DNA from: Alphaproteobacteria bacterium
GTDB taxonomy: Bacteria > Pseudomonadota > Alphaproteobacteria > Sphingomonadales > Sphingomonadaceae
Length of the DNA: 64,000 bases
Assembly (NCBI GenBank): GCA_005883305.1
Contig: VBAC01000001.1
Span: 124,001 to 188,000, forward strand
Direction of reading: 5' to 3'
The position numbers and the translations under genes were made by a program. The number at the start of each line of letters is the position of its first letter. The first letter of the stretch is position 1. Under the pieces are notes generated by a model that saw nothing but the letters and a program-made list of their open reading frames with translations, searched no databases and was not told where the DNA came from. Shown piece by piece: positions 34,482-44,030 of the stretch.

Positions 34482-36431
34482 TTGAGCGACGCCGCAGCCG
34501 GAACCGCCCTTCGCGAGCTGACGCTTCGGGGCGTCCTCCTCGGCGGCCTCATCACGCTCGCCTTCACCGCGGCCAACGTCTATCTCGGCCTCAAGGTCGG
34601 CCTGACCTTCGCCACCTCGATTCCGGCCGCGGTGATCTCGATGGCCGTGCTTCGCTGGTTTCGCGACAGCTCGATCCTCGAGAACAACATCGTCCAGACC
34701 ATCGCGTCCGCGGCGGGCACTCTGGCGGCGATCATCTTCGTCCTCCCGGGCCTGGTGATGATCGGCTGGTGGCAGGGCTTCCCCTTCCTGACCACTGCGG
34801 CGATCACCGCCACCGGCGGCATTTTGGGTGTCATGTTCTCGGTTCCGCTGCGCCGGGCGCTCGTCGTCGACAGCGACCTTCCCTATCCTGAGGGCCGCGC
34901 CGCGGCCGAGGTGCTCGAGGTCGGCTCGGGCAGCCGCGAGGGCGCCGCGGAAAGCGCCGCCGGCCTCAACATCCTCATCTGGGGCAGCCTCGTCTCCGCC
35001 GGTTTCGCGCTTCTCACCCAGATGAAGCTCGCGGTCGCCGAAGCCTCGACCTGGTTCCGCGTCGGGCGCGGGGCGACAGGCCTTGCGGGAGGGCTTTCCT
35101 TCGCCTTGTTCGGAGTCGGCCATCTGGTCGGCCTGTCGGTCGGTCTCGCCCAGCTCGTCGGCGTGATCACCGGCTCCTGGCTGCTCCTTCCGATCCTCAC
35201 CAACCTTCATCCCGCCGAAGGGGAGGCCGAGGCGGTCGCCGGCGCGACCTTCGGCAATGACGTGCGCTTCTTCGGCGCCGGGGTCATCGGAGTCGCCGCC
35301 GTTTGGACCCTGCTCAAGATCGCCGGCCCGGTGATCGGCGGCATCCGCTCGGCGATGCGCGCCAGCGCGGCCCGGCGCGGGGGCGAGGCGCTGGCGCTGG
35401 AGGAGCGCGATCTCCCGATCTCGGTGGTCGGCTTCGGCTCGCTCGCTATCCTGGTGCCGATCGCCTGGCTGCTGTGGAGCACGATCGCCGGCGGTCCGCT
35501 CGAAGGGGCGGCGGTGGCGCTGATCGCCGGCGCGTTGCTGTTCGTGGTCGTGATCGGGCTGATGATCGCGGCGGTCACCGGCTACATGGCCGGACTGATC
35601 GGGGCCTCGAACAGCCCGGTCTCGGGCATCGGCATCCTTTCGGTGCTCGCCTCCTCGCTGCTTCTGGTCGCCTTGTTCGGGCGCGACGTTCCGCCCGGCA
35701 CTTCGCAGGCGCTCGCCGCCTATGCGCTGATCGTCACCGGAATCGTGTTCGGCGTGGCGACGATCGCCAACGACAATCTGCAGGACCTGAAGACCGGCCA
35801 ATTGGTCGGCGCGACGCCCTGGAAGCAGCAGGCGGCGCTGATCGTCGGAGTCGTCTTCGGCTCGCTCGTCGTGCCCCCGGTCATGGACCTGCTCAACGTC
35901 GCCTTTGGCTTCGTCGGCGCTCCCAATGCGGGCCCCAACGCGCTGGCCGCGCCCCAGGCGGGGCTGATCTCGACGCTCGCCAAGGGCGTGCTGGGTGGCG
36001 ACCTCAACTGGACCATGCTCGGCTGGGGCGCGCTGGCCGGAATCGGCTTCGTCCTCCTCGACGCGCTGCTCGGCCGGGCGAAGATGCTTCGCCTGCCGCC
36101 GCTGGCGATCGGAATCGGAATCTATTTGCCGATGGCCGTGATCCTGCCGGTCACGATCGGCGCCGTGGTCGGCTGGTTCTACGATCGCTGGGCCGAGAAG
36201 CGCCCCGATCCCGAGCTCGCCAGGCGCTTCGGCACGCTGACGGCGACGGGAATGATCGTCGGCGAGAGCCTGTGGGGCGTCGCCTTTGCCGGAATCGTCG
36301 CCGCATCCGGCAGCGATACGCCGCTGGCGATCGTCGGAGACGGCTTCGAGCCGGTGGCGCTCATCGGCGGCACCTTGCTGTTCGTGGGGCTCGTGTGGCT
36401 GCTTTACGCACGGACGAAGCGGGTCGCTTAA
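34482..36431 (+). CDS. OPT-family oligopeptide/metal-chelate transporter
   Basis: This 649-residue protein has about 15 membrane helices. Family-typical stretches are ANVYLGLKVGLTFATSIPAA near the N-terminus, LPYPEGRAAAEVLEVGSGS, NSPVSGIGILSVLASSLLLV and, near the end, IYLPMAVILPVTIGAVVGWF. OPT transporters import small peptides or metal chelates with protons; bacterial members of this size are often called tetrapeptide transporters, but the substrate here is not known. The ATG-less start at 34482 is TTG (preceded by GGGAGAGACGAGC); an alternative start further in is possible. It stands alone between two repeat elements. Confidence 0.88.
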   Translation: MSDAAAGTALRELTLRGVLLGGLITLAFTAANVYLGLKVGLTFATSIPAAVISMAVLRWFRDSSILENNIVQTIASAAGTLAAIIFVLPGLVMIGWWQGFPFLTTAAITATGGILGVMFSVPLRRALVVDSDLPYPEGRAAAEVLEVGSGSREGAAESAAGLNILIWGSLVSAGFALLTQMKLAVAEASTWFRVGRGATGLAGGLSFALFGVGHLVGLSVGLAQLVGVITGSWLLLPILTNLHPAEGEAEAVAGATFGNDVRFFGAGVIGVAAVWTLLKIAGPVIGGIRSAMRASAARRGGEALALEERDLPISVVGFGSLAILVPIAWLLWSTIAGGPLEGAAVALIAGALLFVVVIGLMIAAVTGYMAGLIGASNSPVSGIGILSVLASSLLLVALFGRDVPPGTSQALAAYALIVTGIVFGVATIANDNLQDLKTGQLVGATPWKQQAALIVGVVFGSLVVPPVMDLLNVAFGFVGAPNAGPNALAAPQAGLISTLAKGVLGGDLNWTMLGWGALAGIGFVLLDALLGRAKMLRLPPLAIGIGIYLPMAVILPVTIGAVVGWFYDRWAEKRPDPELARRFGTLTATGMIVGESLWGVAFAGIVAASGSDTPLAIVGDGFEPVALIGGTLLFVGLVWLLYARTKRVA

Positions 36432-36451
36432 CCCGTATTCTGCTTTCTAAT

Positions 36452-36552
36452 CCCTCCCCCTGAGGGGGAGGGTAGGGTGGGGGTTTACGGCGTTCGTGGT
36501 TATTCGCGAACGCCGGAACCCCTCACCCCAACCCTCTCCCCATGGGAGAGGG
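36452..36552. repeat. Palindromic element, divergent copy of the CCCTCCCC family
   Basis: Outer arms CCCTCCCCCTGAGGGGGAGG and CCCTCTCCCCATGGGAGAGG (each self-complementary) surround GTAGGGTGGGGGTT and AACCCCTCACCCCAACC. In the centre GGCGTTCG (36489-36496) pairs with CGAACGCC (36507-36514). The layout matches the three copies at 52849, 56801 and 59079, but the central hairpin sequence differs. It sits between two convergent genes (OPT transporter and aminopeptidase). Confidence 0.8.
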
Positions 36553-36561
36553 AGTGTACCT

Positions 36562-39222
36562 CTACCCCCGTCGCGCCTCGAACCAGCGGGTGATGTCGGG
36601 CAGCCGGTCCTGCCGCACGCGCAGCCGGTCCTGGATCGAGGCGATCGCGCGGTCGGCAGGGGCCCGCGATTGCGGAGTCATGTGCTGCTCGGCGTAGCGG
36701 CGGAGCTTGTCGACCATCGCCGGATCGGTCGAGCGCGAGCCCAAGCCGGCGATATAGCGCGAGCGCGAGGAGGCATCGACCAGCCGGTCGACCTGCTCGC
36801 GATGGGCCAGCGCGTAATCGAACGCCATGTCGGGATGGCCGCCGGAAACGGCCGAGATCAGCGAGCTGGAATTGGTCGTTCCCGGCTCGTCGGTCAAAGC
36901 GAGGTCGAGCGCGCGCTGCGACAGCGCCGGATCGCGCGCCGCGCCGAGCAGCCGGTAGAGCTGCTGGCGGACCAGCGGGTTGCGCTCGGCGCGGGCCATT
37001 TCGTGGAGGCGGTCCCAGGTGGCGGAGTTGGCGTTGCGGGCGACCACTCCGAGGATCGTCTCGCGCAAGGGGCCGGCGGTCACCGAGGGGTCGCCCGCGG
37101 CGAAGCGGCGGTTCGCTTCGGCGACGACCGCCGGGTCGCCCAGCCCTCCGAGCGTGCCGATCAGCTCGTCGCGGAGCACCGAATCCTTGGCCGGCTCGCC
37201 CCGCCGCGGAGTCCAGCCCAGGCGGGCGAGGAGAGGGGAAAGCCTGGCCGAGGCGTAGCGCGAGACCAGCGCCTGGTGCGCCGGGTCCCCGTCGTACATG
37301 CCGTGGATCTGGGAGAGGATGGCCGCGATCCGCGCCCACAGGCGGCTGTTGGCCGCTGGCGGGGCAGCGTCGGCCATGTCGAGCGCGAGCGAAGCGTTCT
37401 GGTAGCCGGCGAGGCCGAGCGACCAATTGTCGGCGAGAAGGCCGATCTGATCGACCGGACGCAGCCGCGCGAAGCTGCCGGTGAGGCGCTGAAGCAAGGC
37501 CGGCGCGTAGAGCGTGCGGTAATAGCCCGTCTGGCCGTAATTGACGACCAGAGGGCCGCATCCGGGAACGGTCAGCCGTCCAGCGCCGCCTTCGACCAGG
37601 GTCCGCGCCGGAGCGCCGCCGGCGCCGGCGATCACCGGCACGCGCCAGCGCAAGGGCTGGCCCTCGCGATTGTCGCGGCTGAACTGGCTCTGCTCGAGCG
37701 CGACCTGGGTGCGGCCGCCGGCGCACGAGGCGCTGGTTACCCTGACCAGCGGGACGCCGGGCTGGAGGGTGAAATCGTGGGCGATGGCGGTGATCGGCCG
37801 CCCCGCGGCGGTCTCGACGCTTCGCCACAGATCGTCGGTCAGCGTGTTGTTGAGGCGATGGCGGGCGACGTAGGAGCGAACGCCCGTCCGCCACGCAGTC
37901 TCGCCGACATAATCCTCGAGCATGGCGATCACCGCCTCGCCCTTCTGGTAGGTGATCGCGTCGAAGGCCTGGCTCATCTGGTCGACGGTGCGGATGTCCT
38001 GGACGATCGAGTGGGTGGTGCGCAGCGAATCGAGGCTGATCGCGGCCTCGCGCCCGTCGATCCGGCCGAGCAGGGGCTCCCATTCCGGGTGAAGCGCGGC
38101 GCTGGCCTTGGTCTCCATCCACGAGGCGAAGCCTTCGTTGAGCCACAGGTCGTTCCACCAGGCCATGGTGACGAGATCGCCGAACCATTGGTGCGCCATT
38201 TCGTGGGCGGCGACGGTGAAGATGTCCTGGCGGCGGGATTCGGTGGTGATCGCGGGGTCGACCAGGAGAACGCTTTCGAAGGTGAAGATCGCGCCCCAAT
38301 TCTCCATCGCGCCGAAGAACTGGCTGCTGCCCGGGCCGGCGACGTTGTCGAGCTTGGGCAGCGGGTAGTTGGTTCCGAAATAAGTGTTGTACCAGGGCAG
38401 GATCCGCGCCGCGCTCTCAAGCGCCCAGCGGCCCTGCTCGCCGGCGCCGCGGCGGGTGACGACGCCGATCTCGGTCCCGGCCGAGCGGGTCGTGATCCGG
38501 TCGAACTCGCCGACTCCGAGGAAGAGCAGGTAGGAAGACATGGCCGGCGTGGTCTGGAAGGTGACGAGGCTCGTGCCGTCGCTCTGACGCTCGGTTCGCG
38601 CGGCGGGCATGTTGCCGACCGCCATCTCCCCGGCGGGGACGACGACGCTGAGATCGTAGGGCGTGCGGAATTGCGGCTCGTCCCAGCCCGGGAAGAAGCG
38701 GCGGGCGTCGGGCGCCTCGAACTGGGTGAAGAGCGCGCGCTTCGCGGCGCCGGAGGCATCGTTGTAGTCGAGCGCGAACAGGCCCGCGGCCTGGGTCTCG
38801 ATCTTTCCGGAATAGTCGATGCGCAACTGGTAGCGGCCGGGGGCGAGGCGGTCGGCGAAGCGGAAGGTGACCGTCTGGTTCTCCTCGTCGCTGCTCCTCC
38901 CCGTGCCGCGGATGTTGGTGCCGCCGGGGCCGATCAGGCTGACCGAGTTGAAATCCAGGTCGAGCGCGTTGAGCGTGATCCGGTCGGTCGGCTCGAGCAC
39001 GGCGAGCTCGATCGTCTCGATACCGCTGAAGCGCAGGTTCGCGGCGTCGGGCCGGACCCGGATCGTGTAGTGGAGCGGCCGGACGCTGCGCGGCAGCTGG
39101 CTCGGCACGTCGGTACGGACCGGCTGGACCGCCGCAGGCGTGGGCGCGCGCTGGGCCGCGCCAGGGGCGGTGGCGGCAATGGCAATGGCCAGGGTGGAGA
39201 CGAGCGGGAGCCTGCGCAGCAT
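36562..39222 (-). CDS. M1-family metallo-aminopeptidase, secreted
   Basis: This 886-residue enzyme starts with a signal peptide (MLRRLPLVSTLAIAIAATAP, cleaved near GAAQ). The M1 hallmarks follow: exopeptidase motif FGAMENWGA, zinc site VAAHEMAHQWFGDL (HExxH) with the third ligand in WLNEGFASW, and a catalytic Tyr region near ITYQKGEAVIAML. The C-terminal half is the helical ERAP-like domain. It removes N-terminal residues from peptides, most likely in the periplasm. ATG 39222 is preferred over 39261 because the extra 13 residues (MRLRGGQIRK...) would spoil the signal peptide. Confidence 0.93.
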   Translation of the reverse strand: MLRRLPLVSTLAIAIAATAPGAAQRAPTPAAVQPVRTDVPSQLPRSVRPLHYTIRVRPDAANLRFSGIETIELAVLEPTDRITLNALDLDFNSVSLIGPGGTNIRGTGRSSDEENQTVTFRFADRLAPGRYQLRIDYSGKIETQAAGLFALDYNDASGAAKRALFTQFEAPDARRFFPGWDEPQFRTPYDLSVVVPAGEMAVGNMPAARTERQSDGTSLVTFQTTPAMSSYLLFLGVGEFDRITTRSAGTEIGVVTRRGAGEQGRWALESAARILPWYNTYFGTNYPLPKLDNVAGPGSSQFFGAMENWGAIFTFESVLLVDPAITTESRRQDIFTVAAHEMAHQWFGDLVTMAWWNDLWLNEGFASWMETKASAALHPEWEPLLGRIDGREAAISLDSLRTTHSIVQDIRTVDQMSQAFDAITYQKGEAVIAMLEDYVGETAWRTGVRSYVARHRLNNTLTDDLWRSVETAAGRPITAIAHDFTLQPGVPLVRVTSASCAGGRTQVALEQSQFSRDNREGQPLRWRVPVIAGAGGAPARTLVEGGAGRLTVPGCGPLVVNYGQTGYYRTLYAPALLQRLTGSFARLRPVDQIGLLADNWSLGLAGYQNASLALDMADAAPPAANSRLWARIAAILSQIHGMYDGDPAHQALVSRYASARLSPLLARLGWTPRRGEPAKDSVLRDELIGTLGGLGDPAVVAEANRRFAAGDPSVTAGPLRETILGVVARNANSATWDRLHEMARAERNPLVRQQLYRLLGAARDPALSQRALDLALTDEPGTTNSSSLISAVSGGHPDMAFDYALAHREQVDRLVDASSRSRYIAGLGSRSTDPAMVDKLRRYAEQHMTPQSRAPADRAIASIQDRLRVRQDRLPDITRWFEARRG

Positions 39223-39301
39223 GACAGCGGCCTTTCTAATCTGTCCCCCGCGCAGCCGCATGGAGCCGCCGGCGGGCGAGTGTCAAACGAAAGAATGATA
39301 T

Positions 39302-40333
39302 TCAGTATCCGAAGCCCGCGGCGCCGCGATGGTTGCGAAGCACGTGGGCGCGCAGCTCGGCGCTGCTCCAGGTGCGGTGGACTCCGGCTTCCGCCTGATG
39401 GACGAGGCTGACGATCTCCTCGTTGACGGGCGCTCGGCGGCCGAGGGAGTAAGCGAGCCTCACCACCTCTCCGTTCAGATAGTCGATCTCCGTCGGCCGT
39501 CCGGCGCCGAAATCGTCGGCCATGGAGGAACGCGCATTGGCGTCGATCTTCTGCCGCTTGAGCACCAGCTGGCGGAAGACGAAATCGGGCGCGCCGATCA
39601 CGTGCGGCATGAGGTGCGGCGCGATCGGCCCGGTCTTGGCCGGCACGATCCCGGCGGCCTTGAGGATCCCGAGCGCCTCGATCTGAAGGGCCGCCATCAC
39701 GCGCCGGTAATTGCGGTCGGCGAGCTGCTCGAGCAGCGGCTTGCCTGAGAGCGCGTTGACCGCATTGTTGAGGTTGATGAGGAGCTTGCCCCAGGCGACT
39801 GCGACCATGTCGTTCGAGAGGTGGAGCCGGCCCGAATTCTTGCCGATACGCTCGGAAAGAGCGCGGGTGAGAGGGTGGTCCTCGACCCAGAGCGTCCCGG
39901 CGACGCCCTTGTGCCAGCGGCCGTTGCCGAGCGCGGCGACGTTGAACGGCACCATCCCGCGAAGGACCGTCGCGTTGGGCAATTCGGCCTTGAGGAGGTC
40001 GACGTTGCTGACGCCGTTCTGGAAGCTGATCACGGCCACGTCCTTTCGCGCGTGGCGGGCGATCTCCTTGGCCGCGGCCTCGGTTCCGGTGCTCTTGACG
40101 CACAAAGCGATGAGGTCGGCGCCCGCGAGGTCCTTCGGGCGGGAGGCGAAACCGATCTCGTCGGGCCTGAGCTCGATCCGCCGCCCTTCGCTGTCGGTCA
40201 GCGTCAGGCCGTTCTCGGCGATCTCCTGTCCGATCCGCTCGCGGCCGATCAGGGTCACGTCCAGCCCCGCCGCGGCCCAGGCGCCGCCGACGTAGCAGCC
40301 GATCGAGCCGGCGCCGTGGACGGCGATCTTCAC
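39302..40333 (-). CDS. Ketopantoate reductase-family dehydrogenase
   Basis: This 343-residue NAD(P)H-binding protein opens with the Rossmann motif KIAVHGAGSIGCYVGGAWAA. It has FQNGVSNVDLLKAELPNATV (conserved in PanE/ApbA), GKLLINLNNAVNALSGKPLL containing the catalytic-Lys and Asn positions of the family, and PTEIDYLNGEVVRLAYSLGR in the C-terminal domain. It would reduce 2-dehydropantoate to pantoate, or another 2-ketoacid, since many genomes carry several PanE-like paralogues. No other pantothenate gene is nearby, so I leave out a gene symbol. Confidence 0.9.
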   Translation of the reverse strand: MKIAVHGAGSIGCYVGGAWAAAGLDVTLIGRERIGQEIAENGLTLTDSEGRRIELRPDEIGFASRPKDLAGADLIALCVKSTGTEAAAKEIARHARKDVAVISFQNGVSNVDLLKAELPNATVLRGMVPFNVAALGNGRWHKGVAGTLWVEDHPLTRALSERIGKNSGRLHLSNDMVAVAWGKLLINLNNAVNALSGKPLLEQLADRNYRRVMAALQIEALGILKAAGIVPAKTGPIAPHLMPHVIGAPDFVFRQLVLKRQKIDANARSSMADDFGAGRPTEIDYLNGEVVRLAYSLGRRAPVNEEIVSLVHQAEAGVHRTWSSAELRAHVLRNHRGAAGFGY

Positions 40334-40339
40334 TTAAGA

Positions 40340-40453
40340 GTCATCCCGGCGAAGGCCGGGACCCATGAACTCGGGAACGGGGAATCCGGCTTCAACGTCG
40401 ACGCCGAACGCCAACCGAAGGTGTTCATGGGTCCCGGCTTTCGCCGGGATGAC
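40340..40453. repeat. Inverted repeat GTCATCCCGGCGAAGGCCGGGAC
   Basis: Left arm 40340-40370 (starting GTCATCCCGGCGAAGGCCGG) and right arm 40423-40453 (ending CGGCTTTCGCCGGGATGAC) are nearly perfect complements over 31 bases. Each contains a small hairpin of its own. The 52-base spacer is unlike the arms. A related element with different but mutually compensating stem bases occurs at 60357. It lies between the minus-strand ketopantoate-reductase-like gene and queF, so it is downstream of queF. Confidence 0.85.
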
Positions 40454-40496
40454 TCCCTGATTGTCGGCTTGGCCCACTCTTCTAACCAAATGCACT

Positions 40497-40943
40497 CTAG
40501 CCCCGGCCGCGATAGGGCGCCACGCCCTGGTCCGGCAGCCACAGGCCCTCGGGCGGGGCGCCGCTCTGCCAGAAGACGTCGATCGGGATTCCCCCGCGTG
40601 GATACCAATAGCCGCCGATCCGCAGCCAGCGGGGCTTCATCTCCCCGGCGAGCCGCTGCCCGATGCCCACCGTTACATCCTCGTGGAAGCCGCAATGGCT
40701 GCGGAACGAGGCGAGGAACAGCTTCAGCGACTTGGATTCGACGATCTGCTCGTCCGGCGCGTAGTCGATCACGAGATGGGCGAAATCGGGCTGGCCGGTG
40801 ACCGGGCAGAGCGAGGTGAATTCGGGCGCCGCGAAGCGCACCAGGTAGAGCGCGCCCGGCCGCGGATTGGGCACGTAATCGAGCTTTGCCTCTTCGGGCG
40901 AGGCGGGAAGCTTGCTGCTTCGGCCGAGATGGGTCAGCGCCAT
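40497..40943 (-). CDS. queF: NADPH-dependent 7-cyano-7-deazaguanine reductase
   Basis: This 148-residue short-type QueF reduces preQ0 to preQ1 in queuosine synthesis. The catalytic Cys lies in [13 protein letters not shown], and the family motif is [25 protein letters not shown] follows, and the C-terminus has [15 protein letters not shown]. The start at ATG 40943 ([10 protein letters not shown]) fits the family; the frame opens further upstream only because of AI-2E gene antisense. It diverges from the AI-2E-type permease gene. Confidence 0.95.
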   Translation of the reverse strand: MALTHLGRSSKLPASPEEAKLDYVPNPRPGALYLVRFAAPEFTSLCPVTGQPDFAHLVIDYAPDEQIVESKSLKLFLASFRSHCGFHEDVTVGIGQRLAGEMKPRWLRIGGYWYPRGGIPIDVFWQSGAPPEGLWLPDQGVAPYRGRG

Positions 40944-41004
40944 GCGTGCCTCTCTAACCGCTCGCCTGTGTTGGCGGAAGGGTTCGGCTGCGTTAGGGAA
41001 CATC

Positions 41005-42063
41005 ATGGACGAAGCCCCCGCGCGCGCGCGCCCGACCCTGTTCGCCTCCTGGATCGGCTTCGTCCTCGCCGCCGCGGCGGCGGTCGTCGCCCTGTGGTTT
41101 CTCGAAAAGATCGTCATCGCCATCCTGCTGCTGTTCTTCGCTGTGGTGGTTGCGATCGCGCTTTCGGCGCCGGTCGAATGGTTCGTCCGGCGGGGCATGT
41201 CGCGCCACGGCGCGGGTTTGCTGACCCTGCTGCTGTTCTTCGCCGCGATCGGCTTGCTCGGGGCGCTCGTCATTCCGCAGATCGCGGCGCAGATCGTTCT
41301 GCTGGTCAATCAGCTGCCGGAGTTCATCGTCAGGATCGACGGCCAGATCGCGGCGCTGTTCGCGCGCTATCCCGAGCTTCACGCCTATTTCAGCGGCGGC
41401 GCCGGCACCGCGTCGCTCGCGCCTCCTCCAGCCGCCGTCTTCGAGGGGCTGAGCGGCATTTCGCTGTCGCTCCTGGCGCTGGTCGCTCTGGCGATCATCT
41501 TCCTCAGCACGGTCGCCTATATCGTGCTCGATCCGAAGCCGATCCTCAGGGCCTATCTCTACAGCCTGCCGCGCCATTCGCTGGCGCCGGGCATGCGCGC
41601 CTATCGCCGTGCGCGCCATTCGGTGATCGGCTGGACCAAGGCGAGCCTCGTCATCGGCGCGATCCAGTCGGTCGGCGTGTTCGTGTTCCTGAGCCTGATG
41701 CACGTTCCGGGCGCCCTGGTCTGGGCGGCGCTCGCCTTCTTCGCCGACTTCATCCCGCGCATCGGCGGCTATGTGATGGCAGCGCCGCCGATCCTGCTGT
41801 CGCTGACGGTGGGGCCGATGACCCCGGTCTGGGTGACGCTCTACTATCTGATCTCGAACGAGATATTGGGGAGCGTCGTCGCGCCCAAGATCCGCGGCGC
41901 GACGATGCAGCTTCACCCGGTGCTGCTGCTCTTCTTCACGCTCGCCTTCGCGCTCGCCTTCGGCCTGCTCGGCGCGATCGTCGCGACCCCGGCGGCGGCT
42001 TTCTTCCAGGCCTATTACAGCGAATTCTACCTGAAGCGGCCGCTGCGCCGGGCGCGCGCATGA
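41005..42063 (+). CDS. AI-2E family permease
   Basis: This 352-residue membrane protein has the TqsA/PerM layout. Two N-terminal helices ([20 protein letters not shown] and [20 protein letters not shown]) are followed by a third helix, a soluble loop of about 80 residues, then four to five helices. [19 protein letters not shown] and [18 protein letters not shown] are typical of the family's C-terminal part. Members export varied small molecules or Na+/Li+; the name from autoinducer-2 is historic. It starts at ATG 41005 and overlaps the M28 peptidase gene by four bases, so the two belong to one operon with the DipZ-like gene. Confidence 0.88.
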   Translation: MDEAPARARPTLFASWIGFVLAAAAAVVALWFLEKIVIAILLLFFAVVVAIALSAPVEWFVRRGMSRHGAGLLTLLLFFAAIGLLGALVIPQIAAQIVLLVNQLPEFIVRIDGQIAALFARYPELHAYFSGGAGTASLAPPPAAVFEGLSGISLSLLALVALAIIFLSTVAYIVLDPKPILRAYLYSLPRHSLAPGMRAYRRARHSVIGWTKASLVIGAIQSVGVFVFLSLMHVPGALVWAALAFFADFIPRIGGYVMAAPPILLSLTVGPMTPVWVTLYYLISNEILGSVVAPKIRGATMQLHPVLLLFFTLAFALAFGLLGAIVATPAAAFFQAYYSEFYLKRPLRRARA

Positions 42064-44027
42064 CGCTCCTGGGGGCATTGCTGCTGCTCGCTCAGGACGC
42101 CTCCGCGCCGCCGCTTCTGCCGCCCGAGCAGGGCCGCGCGATCGCCGCCGAGGTTTCGGGATCGATGGCGCTGCGGACGGTGCGCACGCTCTCGCAGCAT
42201 CACCGGATGCGCGGCTCGGAAGGCTATCGCGCCGCCGCCGGGGCGATCGCGGAGCGCTTGCGCGAATACGGCCTCGAAGGGGTCGAAATTCTCTCGCTGC
42301 CGGCCGACGGCACGATCTTCTACGGCACCCAGCGCTCGCGGCCCGCCTGGAACGCCCGCTTCGCGGAATTGTGGGAGGGACAGGAGCGGATCGCCTCCTG
42401 GGCGGAAAATCCGATCGGCCTCGCGCAGGACAGCGTCTCGGGCCGGGCCGATGCGGACCTGGTCGATATCGGCGCGGGAACCGCGGAGAGCGACTATGCG
42501 GGCAAAGAGGTGCGCGGGCGGCTGGTGCTGACCTCGTCGCAGCCCGAAGCGGTCGAAGCGCTCGCCGTCGGCCGCTTCGGGGCGGCGGGGATCGTCTCCT
42601 GGGCACAGAACCAGCGCACCGCCTGGTGGGGCGAGGACGAGAGCCTGGTCCGCTGGGGCCATCTCGATACCTTCCCCGAACACCCGACCTTCGCCTTCAT
42701 GGTCTCGCCCGCCCGGGCCCACGCCTGGCAGGCGAGGCTGGCTCGCGGCGAGCGCGTCCACTTGCGCGCCGAAGTGGATGCCGCCCGCAGCGCCGGCGCC
42801 TATCTAATTCCCACCGCGGTCATCCCCGGCCGCGACCGGGCGCACGAGATCGTCTTCTCCTGCCACCTCGATCATCCCTCGCCGGGCGCGAACGACAACG
42901 CCTCGGGCTGCGCCGGCGAGCTCGAGGCCGCCCGGGCGTTGAGCCGGCTCGTCCGCAGCGGCGCGCTGCCGCGGCCCGAGCGAACGATCCGCTTCCTCTG
43001 GCCGTGCGAGGTCGAGTGCACGATCTCGCTGCTCAACGCGCGGCCGGAATTCGCCCGCCGCGCGCTGGCGACGATCCACCTCGACATGATCGGCGGCGAC
43101 ACCGAGATCACCAAGTCGGTGCTTCGAGTCCACGGCTCGCCGCCCAGCCTGCCGAGCTTCGTCTCCGACGTGGGCTTCACCTTCGGCCGCTGGGTCAACG
43201 CCCAGTCGATGGCCTATGCCGATACCGGCCGGGCCGATTTCCCCTTGCTCGACCCACAGGGCAGCCGCCGCGCGCTGCAGGCGGAGATCGGCGGCTTCAA
43301 CGAGGGCAGCGACCACGAGGTCTGGGCCGAGGGCAGCTGGCGCGTGCCGGTGATCTACATCGCCGACTGGCCGGACCGCTACATCCACACCCAGCGCGAC
43401 GTTCCCGACAATCTCGATCCGACCAAGATGCGCCGCGCCATCTTCATCGCCGCCGCCTCGGGCTGGTATCTGGCGAATTTGACCGGCGGTGAGGGCATTC
43501 TGTCGGCGATCCGCACTGGAGAGCTGGAGCGCGCGGCGCGGACCGAACAACATGTCGCGGAGCTTCGCGCTTCGGGGGCGACCGAGGACGATCTTCTCGC
43601 GCCGTGGCGGCATTATCGGTGGGCCTATGGCGAGGTGCTCCGCTCGATGCAGCGTTTCGCTCCGATCATCATTGGCGATGAAGGGCGACTCACCAATGCG
43701 CTGTCGCTGGCTCGGCCAGCCATGCCATCCGGTCCCGTCTATCGCCGGGTCCGCAGCGAAGGGCCGATGAATGGATTCGGCTGTTCCTGGTTCGACGATC
43801 ACTTGGCGCGCGCACATCTGCCGCGGCCGCGCCTCCTGGCCCGCGAGCCGGACGGGGAGGGGGCATCGTTCGGCTACGAGGCGCTCAACCTCGTCGACGG
43901 GCATCGAAGCGTCGGCGAGATCCGCGACGAGCTCACCGCGACGGTCGGCGCCGTGCCGCAGGAGGACGTCGCCGAATATCTCGAAACGCTGGCGCGGCTG
44001 GGGGTGATCGCGCGGACCGGAGGCTAA
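42060..44027 (+). CDS. M28-type aminopeptidase-like protein with C-terminal PqqD-like domain
   Basis: This 655-residue protein has an N-terminal hydrophobic segment ([18 protein letters not shown]) that may be a short signal peptide. It has an M28 catalytic domain with an inserted PA-like region (VRGRLVLTSSQPEAVEALAV). Probable zinc ligands are in FSCHLDHPSPGANDNASG, WPCEVECTISLL, IHLDMIGGDTE and GSDHEVWAEG. The last 50 residues (ALNLVDGHRSVGEIRDEL, then VAEYLETLARLGVIARTG) look like a PqqD/winged-helix-type domain, unusual for a peptidase. The start overlaps the AI-2E gene stop (ATGA). The frame is open upstream to 40461 but that is antisense queF and AI-2E DNA. Confidence 0.82.
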   Translation: MTLLGALLLLAQDASAPPLLPPEQGRAIAAEVSGSMALRTVRTLSQHHRMRGSEGYRAAAGAIAERLREYGLEGVEILSLPADGTIFYGTQRSRPAWNARFAELWEGQERIASWAENPIGLAQDSVSGRADADLVDIGAGTAESDYAGKEVRGRLVLTSSQPEAVEALAVGRFGAAGIVSWAQNQRTAWWGEDESLVRWGHLDTFPEHPTFAFMVSPARAHAWQARLARGERVHLRAEVDAARSAGAYLIPTAVIPGRDRAHEIVFSCHLDHPSPGANDNASGCAGELEAARALSRLVRSGALPRPERTIRFLWPCEVECTISLLNARPEFARRALATIHLDMIGGDTEITKSVLRVHGSPPSLPSFVSDVGFTFGRWVNAQSMAYADTGRADFPLLDPQGSRRALQAEIGGFNEGSDHEVWAEGSWRVPVIYIADWPDRYIHTQRDVPDNLDPTKMRRAIFIAAASGWYLANLTGGEGILSAIRTGELERAARTEQHVAELRASGATEDDLLAPWRHYRWAYGEVLRSMQRFAPIIIGDEGRLTNALSLARPAMPSGPVYRRVRSEGPMNGFGCSWFDDHLARAHLPRPRLLAREPDGEGASFGYEALNLVDGHRSVGEIRDELTATVGAVPQEDVAEYLETLARLGVIARTGG

Positions 44028-44030
44028 GCC

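Noticed and set aside
36496-39411. 971-residue open frame on the plus strand
   Set aside because: It is the antisense of the M1 aminopeptidase gene, whose zinc and exopeptidase motifs are unmistakable. The antisense product is low-complexity.
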